Position numbers and translations under genes: made by a program
The notes under the pieces: model-generated
Database searches by the model: none
What the model saw: only the letters and a program-made list of their open reading frames with translations
Told to the model about the DNA's origin: nothing
In this document: positions 1-8,669 of the stretch, piece after piece
Layout of the letters: each line of letters begins with the position of its first letter
How positions within the stretch are numbered: position 1 is the stretch's first letter
Source of the DNA: Falsigemmobacter intermedius
Lineage (GTDB): Bacteria; Pseudomonadota; Alphaproteobacteria; Rhodobacterales; Rhodobacteraceae
Direction: 5' to 3'
Length of the DNA: 64,000 bases
NCBI RefSeq assembly: GCF_004054105.1
Contig: NZ_SBLC01000012.1
Span: 51,565-115,564 of the forward strand

Positions 1-216
1 TCCGGTGGCCCTTGCTGCGTAAGCAGTTCGGGTACCGAAACTAAGTCCTTGCGGGTAGCACCGTAAGGCGGGGTTCGCAGGTACCTGGCAACAGAAACCT
101 GCACCTTCCCCATCTTTCAGAATTTTCACACCGGTTGCGATGCTTCTGGCAGGCGAATGTATGGCCTTGCCTCTACAGCCGCGTGTGACCGGGTTCATCA
201 GGTTCTGACCTGGCAG
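1..216 (+). ncRNA. ssrA: tmRNA (3' part, cut by window edge)
   Basis: The first 22 bases read in frame as Pro-Val-Ala-Leu-Ala-Ala-stop, the end of the proteolysis tag that alphaproteobacterial tmRNA adds to stalled proteins. What follows is non-coding and rich in hairpins (for example GCAGGT at 78-83 with a matching arm near 98-104) and runs to a strong terminator at 217-284. No CCA-ended tRNA half lies after the tag. That fits the circularly permuted two-piece ssrA of alphaproteobacteria, where the acceptor piece precedes the coding piece and would lie left of the window. The tag end is seen directly; the two-piece form and the exact 3' end are inferred. Confidence 0.75.
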
Positions 217-284
217 AGGGGGCCTGCGGAGGCGTTCGCTGCGTTTCATCGCCTTCGGGATGCATCGGCCCCCCTAAGTTTTTT
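217..284 (+). terminator. Rho-independent terminator after ssrA
   Basis: Outer stem AGGGGGCC (217-224) pairs with GGCCCCCCT (267-275), with an inner GGCG/CGCC stem in between, followed by a run of six T at 279-284. Confidence 0.75.
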
Positions 285-468
285 CAGAAATTTGTTGCAA
301 AATGTTGCCAGAGGGCCGGGGTAGCCCCTGTGACAGCTTCTGTTACAATTAATCCTGATTGAAATGGTAGACTTCATTCCGGCCCGGGGGTAATCGCCTC
401 GTCAACCCGCGGATGCAGCCGGTTGGCAGCGACCGCCCCTCACATTTCTACTGCCGGAGTTCGTCTGA

Positions 469-2532
469 ATGTCTGTCGCCCCCACGACCGCCTCCCGTCT
501 CGCCCGTGCCCGCCTTCTGACCGGCTGTGCGCTGATCAGCGCCGCGCTGCCCTTTGCTGCCCTGGCCCAGGATGCAGCGACCGATGATGACGTGCAGCTT
601 GATGCGGTGCTCGTCAGCTCGGCTTCGGGTAAAGCGACCTCGCTGCAGGACGCGCCCGCTTCGATCACGGTGATTGGCGCCGAAGAGCTGGCGGCAACCG
701 GCGCACGCGATCTGCAGGACGTGCTGCGCACCGTGCCGGGTCTGAACATCACCAACGGGAACGACGGCGGCAAATCGGTGTCGTTCCGGGGTATGTCTTC
801 TTCCCGTACTCTGACGCTGGTCGATGGTCGCCGTACGTCGACCCGGGCCACCATGCCGCGTGATTATCAGGGGGATCTGAGTGTCGTGCCGGTGGATGCC
901 ATCGAGCGCATCGAGATCGTGCGCGGTCCGATGTCGACGCTCTATGGCTCGGATGCCATGGGTGGTGTGATTAACATCATTACTAAAAAAGGATATGACC
1001 AGTGGTCGGGATCAACCACGGTTGAATCCACAGTTGGCGAGCGCAGTGGCACCGCTGACGGTCATAACATTTCGGGATTCGTCACTGGCCCCCTCGGCAA
1101 GGATCTTACACTTTCCGCCTGGGGAAAATACAGCAAGGTGGAAAGCCCTTCTGCTGCTACCGACGGACGCGTCGCGGCCAAAGGAAACGTCACCCGCAGT
1201 GGCGGTGTCCGGTTTGACTGGGCTCAGTCAGAGGTTATGTCCTGGAGTGCTGAGATTGGCCGCACCTCTGAGAACTATCTGGATAATCCTCTTACGGCCG
1301 ATAGTGAGGCGCGCACTGTCAGCCGCGATTCAGCGGGCATAACCAATACCTGGGCTCTGGGTGGCGGCACGCTGGAGACGGCCCTGCGGTTCGAATTTTC
1401 AGAGAACGTGAAAGAGGGCGATGAAGATAAGCCCGTCAGCTATGACACGCGCACGTTCGACACGCGCTATGTCAACAGCACCAATCTTGGCGGGCGCCCA
1501 CTGGATTACACTCTGGGCTTCACGGCTACCCAGGAGAAACTTTACGATCCTCTCTACTCCAATCGTGGCAGAACGCTTGTCGAGGGGCGGACGGCTACAG
1601 CAGCTCTGTATGCGGAAGGCCGTCTGCAGTTCAGCGACGCTTTGACCCTGACCGCCGGCCTGCGGGTCGATCAGCATGACAAATATGGCGTTCATGCGAC
1701 CCCCCGGCTTTATGCCAACTACGATTTCGGCGGTGGACTGGTGCTGAAGGCAGGCTATAGCCAGGCTTTCGTCGCACCTGACCTGCGAAATTTGAACCCC
1801 GACTATCTGCTCACCTCGCGCGGGACTGCCTGTCTGCCCTATGTGCCTGTCGTTACCCCGACCTGCAGTGTCTATGGCAACCCCGAACTGCGTCCTGAGA
1901 CGTCGCATAACTACGAGTTGGGGTTGAATTATCAGGGTGAGACCCTGAGCTGGGAAGTCACGGGCTTTTACAATGATGTCAGCGACATGATCGGGGCACA
2001 GAAGCTGCAGCCCGGTGATGAAGGCTACGATCCCGCTCAGGAATATTTCCGCCGAGCAAACTTTGACGCAGGTAAAACGGCAGGCATCGAGGCCGGATTC
2101 AGCAAGGAGATCAATGAGAAGGTTAGTCTGACAGGAACGGCAACCTGGATCGGTAAGTCCTCTTTCCGCTATACCGGGATCGATGTTGATTTCCCCATGG
2201 CCGCGACGCCTGAGTGGAACGTCAGCTTTGGAGGAAATTACCGGGCAACCGACCGCCTGAAGCTTAACGGCGCGGTCAATTACGTCGGTAAGCAGGCGAA
2301 TCCGGTTACGGTTGCCGATATTGCGGGTGCAGGCGGCGGCACGGGGGCAGTGACCCGCGGGCAGAACAGCAAAGGCTACTTCCTTGTCAACGTGGGTGCG
2401 AGCTATGAGCTGACCGACAAGGTCACCGTAAATCTTGGTATCGACAACCTCTTCGATAAACAGCCGGAAACGGCGGTTGAATATCGGGAAAACGGACGTC
2501 TGTTCCGACTTGGTATGACCACACGCTTCTGA
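469..2532 (+). CDS. TonB-dependent outer-membrane receptor (FepA/CirA-like)
   Basis: 687 residues. An N-terminal signal peptide ends near AALAQ (about residue 34), followed by a TonB-box-like stretch (LDAVLVSS, about 44-51). The plug domain (about 60-165) carries LVDGRR and the IEIVRGPMSTLYGSDAMGG motif near 145-165. A 22-strand-type barrel fills the rest and ends in Phe (TTRF), as outer-membrane assembly requires. The plug resembles ferric-siderophore receptors of the FepA/CirA/BfrA type, so a catecholate-type ferric siderophore is the likely ligand; the substrate itself cannot be read from the sequence. The exbB-exbD-tonB operon that could energise it lies 1.5 kb downstream. No clear Fur, Irr or RirA operator was recognised upstream. 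Confidence 0.9.
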   Translation: MSVAPTTASRLARARLLTGCALISAALPFAALAQDAATDDDVQLDAVLVSSASGKATSLQDAPASITVIGAEELAATGARDLQDVLRTVPGLNITNGNDGGKSVSFRGMSSSRTLTLVDGRRTSTRATMPRDYQGDLSVVPVDAIERIEIVRGPMSTLYGSDAMGGVINIITKKGYDQWSGSTTVESTVGERSGTADGHNISGFVTGPLGKDLTLSAWGKYSKVESPSAATDGRVAAKGNVTRSGGVRFDWAQSEVMSWSAEIGRTSENYLDNPLTADSEARTVSRDSAGITNTWALGGGTLETALRFEFSENVKEGDEDKPVSYDTRTFDTRYVNSTNLGGRPLDYTLGFTATQEKLYDPLYSNRGRTLVEGRTATAALYAEGRLQFSDALTLTAGLRVDQHDKYGVHATPRLYANYDFGGGLVLKAGYSQAFVAPDLRNLNPDYLLTSRGTACLPYVPVVTPTCSVYGNPELRPETSHNYELGLNYQGETLSWEVTGFYNDVSDMIGAQKLQPGDEGYDPAQEYFRRANFDAGKTAGIEAGFSKEINEKVSLTGTATWIGKSSFRYTGIDVDFPMAATPEWNVSFGGNYRATDRLKLNGAVNYVGKQANPVTVADIAGAGGGTGAVTRGQNSKGYFLVNVGASYELTDKVTVNLGIDNLFDKQPETAVEYRENGRLFRLGMTTRF

Positions 2533-2554
2533 GTTCAGCACCTGAACCTGGGAT

Positions 2555-2576
2555 TTGGCAGCCTTCGGGCTGCCAA
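2555..2576 (+). terminator. Terminator of the TonB-dependent receptor gene
   Basis: Stem TTGGCAGCC / GGCTGCCAA around a TTCG loop, followed by TTTCGTTT. Confidence 0.7.
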
Positions 2577-2610
2577 TTTCGTTTATCGGCCTACATTTGA
2601 CGCCAAAAAG

Positions 2611-2635
2611 AAACGGCGGGCCGAAGCCCGCCGTT
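2611..2635 (-). terminator. Terminator of rlmN
   Basis: Stem AAACGGCGGGC / GCCCGCCGTTT with a four-base loop. Read on the minus strand it is followed by CTTTTTGG. Confidence 0.75.
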
Positions 2636-2656
2636 TATGCGTATGGTGTGAATAAT

Positions 2657-3862
2657 TCAGAGACCCGCTTCGGCCTCGATCAGTGCGCGGCTCTTGCGCT
2701 GGCGCTCGGTCGCGGATTTCAGCTGGCCACAGGCGGCCATGATGTCCTCGCCGCGCGGGGTGCGGATCGGCGAGGCATAGCCGGCTTTATAGACGATATC
2801 GGCGAAAGCCTCGATGCGCTCCCAGTCCGACCGGGTATAGGGCGAGCCGGGCCATTCGTTGAAGGGGATCAGGTTGATCTTCGCCGGGATCCCCTGGATC
2901 AGACGCACCAGACGGCGGGCATCGGCGTCCGAGTCGTTCACATCTTTCAGCATCACATATTCAAAGGTGATGCGTTCCGAGTTCGACAGCTTGGGGTATT
3001 CGCGAAGTGCGGTCAGCAGCTTCTCGATGTTCCATTTTTTGTTGATCGGCACCAGGACGTCGCGCACCTCATCGGTGGTGGCGTGGAAGCTGATCGCGAG
3101 CTGGCAGCCGATCTCCTCAGCGGTGCGGGCAATCTCAGGCACCACGCCCGAGGTCGAGAGCGTGATGCGGCGGCGGCCAAGGGCCAGGCCTTCGCCGTCC
3201 ATCACCACGCGCATCGCGTCGCGGACGTTCTCAAAGTTATAAAGCGGCTCACCCATGCCCATGAGCACGATGTTCGACACCAGACGCTGCTCAATCGAGC
3301 CCTGACCCACCTCGGGCCATTCGCCCAGATCATCGCGCGCCACCAGAAGCTGGCCGACGATCTCACCTGCGGTCAGGTTGCGCACCAGTTTCTGCGTGCC
3401 GGTGTGGCAGAACGAACAGGTGAGCGTGCAGCCCACCTGGCTCGACACGCAAAGCGTGCCGCGACCCTCTTCGGGGATATAGACCGCCTCAACCTCATGG
3501 CCACCGGCGATGCGCAGCAGATACTTGCGGGTGCCATCGGCCGAGATCTGACGGGTCACGATCTCGGGCAGGGCAATTTCAAAATGCTCAGCCAGCAGGG
3601 CGCGGTAGTCTTTCGACAGATTGGTCATCGAGGCGAAGTCGCGCACACCCCAGTGATACATCCACAGCCAGATCTGGCCGAGGCGCATCTTCACCTGTTT
3701 CTCCGGCGTGCCTGCCGTCAGAAGCGCCTCGCGCAGCTGTTCGCGGGTGAGACCCACAAGGTTCACCTTTCCCCCTTCCGGCAGTTTGCGCGGAATGGTC
3801 ATCACATCCTGGGTGATCGGGGCGGTCGCGGCGGCAGGCGCAGCAGTCTGAGCGGCGGTCAT
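2657..3862 (-). CDS. rlmN: 23S rRNA (adenine(2503)-C(2))-methyltransferase RlmN
   Basis: 401 residues from ATG at 3862, chosen because GAGGA lies about nine bases before it; an upstream in-frame ATG at 3946 has no such site. This radical SAM enzyme methylates C2 of A2503 in 23S rRNA and A37 of some tRNAs. The 4Fe-4S motif CxxxCxxC is at about Cys145, Cys149 and Cys152 (CTLTCSFC), and the methyl-carrying catalytic Cys is near residue 378 (AACGQL). The SAM-binding GMGEPL motif is present. The alanine-rich N-terminus (about residues 1-20) is slightly longer than usual. Single gene between two iron-uptake units on the other strand. Confidence 0.95.
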   Translation of the reverse strand: MTAAQTAAPAAATAPITQDVMTIPRKLPEGGKVNLVGLTREQLREALLTAGTPEKQVKMRLGQIWLWMYHWGVRDFASMTNLSKDYRALLAEHFEIALPEIVTRQISADGTRKYLLRIAGGHEVEAVYIPEEGRGTLCVSSQVGCTLTCSFCHTGTQKLVRNLTAGEIVGQLLVARDDLGEWPEVGQGSIEQRLVSNIVLMGMGEPLYNFENVRDAMRVVMDGEGLALGRRRITLSTSGVVPEIARTAEEIGCQLAISFHATTDEVRDVLVPINKKWNIEKLLTALREYPKLSNSERITFEYVMLKDVNDSDADARRLVRLIQGIPAKINLIPFNEWPGSPYTRSDWERIEAFADIVYKAGYASPIRTPRGEDIMAACGQLKSATERQRKSRALIEAEAGL

Positions 3863-4038
3863 GGGCAAATCCTCGGGCTGAGCGCCGTATATAGACTGAA
3901 AGCGGTGAAAAGCAAAAGGGGCGGGCAGGAAAATGTGATGTGACACAGTTTGTCACCTTTGGCCCGGAGGGTCGGGCTGTCAATTCCTGACTATTTTTGT
4001 ATAACTCCCGCGAATCGTACCAGAGATCGGACCCTGTT

Positions 4039-5181
4039 ATGCCCCGGCTTTCTACTCTTCCCGCCAGCGCGCTGTTGGTTTTCGGACTGGCGACCGCCGC
4101 CGTGGCACAGACCTCTGATGCGGGGCAGGGCGTCACTCCGGCAGCTCCGGCTGAGACTTCCGCGCCTGCTGTGGCGGCCCCGGCCGCGCCAGTGGTCCCG
4201 GCTCCCGCGCCCGAAGCGGCCTCTCCGCAAGAAACGGCCCCGGCGGCGGTGTCCCCGGCGGCTCCGGTCATCGGAACTGCGCCGGTGTCGGACGCCCCCG
4301 CGCAGTCGGAGCCCGCTGCGGCATCTCAGGCAGGATCTCAGGCCGCGGCCCCTGCCGATGCGGCAGCCGCTGAGGGGGCTGAAGCCACGGAGGGGCTGCG
4401 CGAGATCGGCCTGAACGGTCGTCGCGGCGGCGGGCATCATCATCGGGGCGGCCCGGATCACGGGGGCGTTCAGCCGGGGGCTGCTCCTCAGACTGCGGCG
4501 CATGACCTCTCGCCGGAGGGCATGTATCGCCAGGCGGATGCGGTTGTGAAAGCGGTGATGATCCTGCTGGCTGTCGCGGCTTTCCTCACCTGGACGATCT
4601 TTGTTTTCAAGATGATCGAGATCGGCTTTGCCAAAGCCCGCGCCCGCAGGGCGGCACGGCTTCTGACCCGCGCCCCCTCGCTTGAGGCGGCAGTGCGCGA
4701 TCTTGGAGAGCGTCGGGATCCGGCGGCCTTTATGGCCCGGGCGATCCATGAAGAATATGGCCGCTCGGATGCGGTTCTCGACGGTGCCGGTGCCGAAGGG
4801 CTGAAAGAGCGCGCCGTCTCGATCGTGGGGCGGGTCGATGCCCAGGCCACCGCGCGTCTGCGCCGGGGGATGGGCGTTCTGGCGACCGTGGGATCTGTCT
4901 CGCCGTTTGTGGGCCTGTTCGGCACCGTCTGGGGGATCATGAACTCCTTTATCGGTATTGCCGAAAGCGGCACCACCAACCTCGCCGTCGTGGCACCGGG
5001 GATCGCAGAGGCGCTGTTTGCGACCGCGATCGGCCTTGTGGCGGCAATTCCGGCGGTGGTGATCTACAACCATTTCACGCGCGGGATCGCAGCCTATAAG
5101 CTGAACCTCGGCGATGCCGGCGCCGCCGCGCTGCGCCTGCTGAGCCGTGACATCGATTTCCGTCACCTGAAGGGGAACTGA
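4039..5181 (+). CDS. exbB: TonB-system proton channel ExbB (N-terminally extended)
   Basis: 380 residues. A signal peptide (to about residue 24, AAVAQ) is followed by a long Ala/Pro-rich stretch (about 25-130) containing GGGHHHRGG. The ExbB/TolQ/MotA domain has its first membrane segment near 170-195 (VMILLAVAAFLTWTIFVF), a cytoplasmic loop, and two further segments near 275-300 and 325-350. ExbB and ExbD form the inner-membrane channel that drives TonB with the proton gradient. The cleavable signal plus long periplasmic N-terminus is the alphaproteobacterial type of ExbB and distinguishes it from TolQ. First gene of exbB-exbD-tonB; exbD follows after 3 bp. Confidence 0.93.
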   Translation: MPRLSTLPASALLVFGLATAAVAQTSDAGQGVTPAAPAETSAPAVAAPAAPVVPAPAPEAASPQETAPAAVSPAAPVIGTAPVSDAPAQSEPAAASQAGSQAAAPADAAAAEGAEATEGLREIGLNGRRGGGHHHRGGPDHGGVQPGAAPQTAAHDLSPEGMYRQADAVVKAVMILLAVAAFLTWTIFVFKMIEIGFAKARARRAARLLTRAPSLEAAVRDLGERRDPAAFMARAIHEEYGRSDAVLDGAGAEGLKERAVSIVGRVDAQATARLRRGMGVLATVGSVSPFVGLFGTVWGIMNSFIGIAESGTTNLAVVAPGIAEALFATAIGLVAAIPAVVIYNHFTRGIAAYKLNLGDAGAAALRLLSRDIDFRHLKGN

Positions 5182-5184
5182 GCC

Positions 5185-5660
<476 letters not shown>

Positions 5661-5664
<4 letters not shown>

Positions 5665-6533
5665 ACGACTGGACGCAGCAGATCGCACGCACGCGGGTCC
5701 TGGCCGAGAATTTCGCTTGGGTGCTCTCGGCGGCGGCGGTTGCGCTGACCCTGTCGGGCGCGGTGGCCCTGGCCTCGTGGCTGAATGTGCGGATGGGGCG
5801 TGAGGAGGGCGGCGAGGCCCTGCTTATCGACCTGACGGAACTGCCGGTCATGGAGATGATCGCGGAAGAGCCCGCCCCTCCGGAGCCGCCCTCTGTCGCC
5901 CAGGAAGAGGTGAAAGAGGAGGAGCCGATCGAGGAGCCCGAGCCGGAACCTGAGCCTGAGCCTGAGCCGGAACCCGAGCCGGAGCCTGAGCCCGAACCCG
6001 AGCCGGAACCTGAACCTGAACCGGAGCCTGAACCCGAGCCCGAGCCCGAGCCGCCGGCCCCTGAGGATATTCCTGAACCGGTTGCGCCTCCGCCGCCGCC
6101 GGAGACCCGCCCGAAACGCCGTCCGGAGGCTCCGAAGGTCGAAGAACGCGCTGAGCGTCCGCGCCGGGAAGAGCCGCGCCGCGAGCGCCGCCCGCAACCG
6201 CCGCAGCAGGCCGCTGCCGCCAGCAACGGCGGGGCTGCCGCCTCGGCGCGCGGCTCGGCCACGGCGGATGCCATGCAGCGCTGGAAGCGCGGCGTGCAGG
6301 GGCAGCTCGATCGCCACATGCGCCGTCAGCGCTTCGCCGGAGGGCGCATCCAGGCTGTTCTTGCGATCTCGATCACCGGCGGCGGACAGATCACCGGGGT
6401 GAGCCTGCGCAAAAGCTCGGGCAATGCTACGGTCGATCAGCAACTGGTCAATCAGGCCCGCAGCCGTGGCAGCGTCGATGCGCCGCCTGATGGCAAGCCG
6501 ACCAATCTGGTCCTGCCGGTCAATATCCGCTGA
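5661..6533 (+). CDS. tonB: Energy transducer TonB
   Basis: 290 residues. One N-terminal membrane anchor (about 18-38), then a run of nearly perfect Glu-Pro dipeptides (about residues 90-132, nt 5931-6055), the stiff extended linker that lets TonB cross the periplasm. A basic Pro/Arg/Glu stretch and the C-terminal TonB domain follow (about 205-290, with GRIQAVLAISI and the conserved LRKSSGN segment) and would contact the TonB box of outer-membrane receptors. Third gene of the operon. The receptor at 469-2532 is an obvious client, although one TonB usually serves several receptors. Confidence 0.93.
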
Positions 6534-6544
6534 CATCTGTGATA

Positions 6545-6571
6545 CGCCGCCCTGAAAGGGGCGGCGTTTTT
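6545..6571 (+). terminator. Terminator of exbB-exbD-tonB
   Basis: CGCCGCCC / GGGGCGGCG stem followed by TTTTTCTTT, 12 bp after the tonB stop. Confidence 0.8.
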
Positions 6572-6729
6572 CTTTGTCCGTGTAAGAACCCGGGCGGCGT
6601 GCTGCAGTCCTGCCCCTCAGACTGAGGGGAAGGCACATTGTCCGCGCCTCCGTTCAGGCATCTGGCCCTGGGGGATGCAGTAGCCGGAACCGCAAGGGCA
6701 GGGCACGTTAAAGAGGGACCCTGAAAGGC

Positions 6730-6764
6730 AAAACCCGCCCGCAGCGGCGCTGCGGGCGGGTTTT
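6730..6764 (-). terminator. Terminator downstream of tRNA-His
   Basis: Long near-perfect palindrome, AAAACCCGCCCGCAG pairing with CTGCGGGCGGGTTTT, just 3' of the tRNA on the minus strand. It could act in both directions. Confidence 0.75.
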
Positions 6765-6768
6765 GAAG

Positions 6769-6845
6769 TGGTACCGCCTCCCCGGCTCGAACGGGGGACC
6801 TCCGGATCCACAATCCGGCGCTCTAACCAACTGAGCTAAGGCGGC
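6769..6845 (-). tRNA. tRNA-His (GTG)
   Basis: On the minus strand the cloverleaf reads GCCGCCT / AGGCGGT (acceptor), anticodon loop TTGTGGA inside CCGGA/TCCGG, T-loop TTCGAGC, and an encoded CCA. The base 5' of G1 is T and position 73 is A, so the usual G-1:C73 pair of tRNA-His is not encoded. Loss of that pair with G1:U72 and A73 is known from a clade of alphaproteobacteria. Confidence 0.95.
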
Positions 6846-6882
6846 ACTGGCGCTTCTTTAACCTGTGGAAACGGAAAGGAAA

Positions 6883-6904
6883 AGGGCTGCCGGATGGCAG
6901 CCCT
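6883..6904 (-). terminator. Terminator of the IalB-family gene
   Basis: AGGGCTGCC / GGCAGCCCT stem. On the minus strand it is followed by TTTTCCTTT; on the plus strand by CAACTTTTTT. Confidence 0.7.
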
Positions 6905-6933
6905 CAACTTTTTTCGAAATTTTTTCGAAAGCC

Positions 6934-7470
6934 TTATTTGCAGCGGCTTTCAGCTTCCTGCATCGCCGCCGTAAAGCCGCGCAGCGAGAATGTATCGCGG
7001 GTATCGGTGCCGCGCGAGGAGGAGCCGGTCAGAACGGCTTCATTGCCACGGCGCATGGCTGCGAGGATCGCGGTGTCCTGAGCGGCGTCACGCGGCCAGG
7101 CCCATTCGCCATCGGTCACCATGGTGAAACGTTCACTGCCGATCTGCAGGGTGACGGTCGCACCGGCACCATAGGCATAGCCCGGGGTGAACGAAACCTC
7201 ACCGCGGGCATTCTGGCCGGGGCGGTAGGTCACAAACAGCATGGTATCGCCGCGGCGCACCTGAACCGGCTTGCCGCCGCGCGAGTTTACCGATTCCTTG
7301 GGAGTCGAGACGCCCCAGCATTCTTTCGGCTTTTCCCAGACACAAACGCTCCAGTCGGTCTTTGCCGAGACGCATTTCGTCTGTGCCGCCGACTGTGCCT
7401 GAGCACCTGCCGCAGAGAAGCCCACGGCCAGTACTGCACCCGCAAGCACGCCCGAAAGTCGTTTCATCAT
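6934..7470 (-). CDS. Invasion-associated locus B (IalB) family secreted protein
   Basis: 178 residues from ATG at 7470 (a second ATG follows at once; GGAGG lies upstream). Signal peptide to about residue 25 (AAGAQAQ). The mature part has the IalB-family pattern: early Cys residues (TKC, WSVCVW, KECW), the STPKES segment, a central beta-rich part and a C-terminal Cys (ESRCK). The family is named after a Bartonella erythrocyte-invasion protein but is common in free-living Rhodobacteraceae, where its role is unknown, so virulence should not be inferred. Exported to the periplasm or cell surface. Confidence 0.8.
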   Translation of the reverse strand: MMKRLSGVLAGAVLAVGFSAAGAQAQSAAQTKCVSAKTDWSVCVWEKPKECWGVSTPKESVNSRGGKPVQVRRGDTMLFVTYRPGQNARGEVSFTPGYAYGAGATVTLQIGSERFTMVTDGEWAWPRDAAQDTAILAAMRRGNEAVLTGSSSRGTDTRDTFSLRGFTAAMQEAESRCK

Positions 7471-7661
7471 CAGCCCAAGGCCTCCAGCCGTTCCCTGCCT
7501 CATCAGCTTTGCCAGCTTTTCCGGTGGCGGGGGTTATTTCAACTCGATATGCCATCTTTTAGCGCGTTTATCCTGCCAGTTGAAACCCCCCTGAGCGGGA
7601 AATCGCGTATCTGTTATGCTGCGGGAACAGCGGCAAACGGTTCAATGGGAAGGATTTGAAT

Positions 7662-8651
7662 ATGACGGCAGTTGCGATGGCTGAACTCTGGCGCGGCGGG
7701 CGGATGGAAAGCCGCCATCTGGGCCATGCGGTGGTCTGGCATGCAGAGGGCGGGCTTAGAGAGGCCTGGGGCGATGCGGCGGCGATGATCTATCCGCGTT
7801 CGAGCTGCAAGATGATCCAGGCGCTGCCGCTGATGGAGAGCGGCGCGGGGGCCGGGCTGAAGCCGCAGCAGCTCGCGCTGGCCTGCGCCAGCCATCAGGG
7901 CGCGGCGCTGCACGTCGGGGCGGTGACCCGCTGGCTCGCGGATATGGGGATGTCCGAGGCCGATTTGCGCTGCGGCTGTCACGAACCCTCAGATCTGACC
8001 GAGCGCAACCGCCTGATCCGGGCGGGTGAGGCGCCCTGTCAGATCCATAACAACTGCTCGGGCAAGCACACCGGCTTTCTGATGATGAACCGTCATCTGA
8101 AGGGCGATGCCGAATATGTCGATCCCGCCCATCCGCTGCAGCGTGCCATCGCCCAGGCCCATGATGAGGTCACCGGTGAGACCAGCCCCGGCTATGGCAT
8201 CGACGGCTGCTCCGCGCCGAATTTCGCGACCTCGCTGACGGGTCTTGCGCGGGCCATGGCGGCTTTCGCCGGGGCGAGCGGCGAGGGAGATGCCCGGGAC
8301 CGCGCGATGTTTGCCCTGACCCGGGCCATGGCCGCGCATCCCGAATATGTCGCCGGAGAAGGCCGCGCCTGCACCGAACTGATGCGCGCCATGAACCACC
8401 GCGTGACGATCAAGACCGGGGCAGAAGCCGTTTTCATCGCCATCGCGCCCGAGAAAAAGCTGGGGATGGCGGTCAAGATCGCGGATGGCAACTCCCGCGC
8501 CTCAGAGGCCGTGATCGCGGCACTGCTGGTGCGTCATGGCCTTCTCGATGCGGCACATCCCGCAGCGCAAAAGCGCCTCAACCCGGTTCAGAAGAACTGG
8601 CGCGGCTTTGAAACCGGCGATATCCGCTTGGCCTCCGGCTTCCCGGGCTGA
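7662..8651 (+). CDS. L-asparaginase, rhizobial (AnsA-like) type
   Basis: 329 residues. ATG at 7662 is favoured because GGAAGGA lies 7 bp before it; an in-frame TTG lies 6 bp upstream. It matches the thermolabile rhizobial L-asparaginase family (Rhizobium etli asparaginase II), unrelated to E. coli AnsA/AnsB. Family motifs visible are YPRSSCKM near residue 45, HNNCSGKHTGF near 128 and YGIDGCSAPNF near 180. The Ser-Lys and Cys/His zinc-type site lies in these segments. It hydrolyses asparagine to aspartate and ammonia, probably in the cytoplasm as no signal peptide is seen. Single gene, convergent with ubiH. Confidence 0.88.
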   Translation: MTAVAMAELWRGGRMESRHLGHAVVWHAEGGLREAWGDAAAMIYPRSSCKMIQALPLMESGAGAGLKPQQLALACASHQGAALHVGAVTRWLADMGMSEADLRCGCHEPSDLTERNRLIRAGEAPCQIHNNCSGKHTGFLMMNRHLKGDAEYVDPAHPLQRAIAQAHDEVTGETSPGYGIDGCSAPNFATSLTGLARAMAAFAGASGEGDARDRAMFALTRAMAAHPEYVAGEGRACTELMRAMNHRVTIKTGAEAVFIAIAPEKKLGMAVKIADGNSRASEAVIAALLVRHGLLDAAHPAAQKRLNPVQKNWRGFETGDIRLASGFPG

Positions 8652-8669
8652 GAGGGGGCCGGGCCGGGC

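Noticed and set aside
75..216. Cobalamin- or TPP-riboswitch-like motifs (GCAGGTACCTGGC, and CCGGTGTGAAAATTC on the minus strand)
   Set aside because: Only short pieces match and the conserved cores (B12 core GCCCCCGCAACTGT; TPP P4/P5) are missing. The tag codons at 1-22 show that this is the tmRNA gene.
5931..6055. Repetitive Glu-Pro tract as a possible CRISPR or tandem DNA repeat
   Set aside because: Repeat unit is 6 bp, codons vary and the frame encodes the TonB linker; no spacers or direct repeats of CRISPR size.
6617..6715. Short minus-strand ORF with a CPCGSG stretch resembling a SEC-C motif
   Set aside because: The frame runs through the tRNA-His gene and its terminator hairpin, has no start with a ribosome site, and lacks the following zinc ligands.
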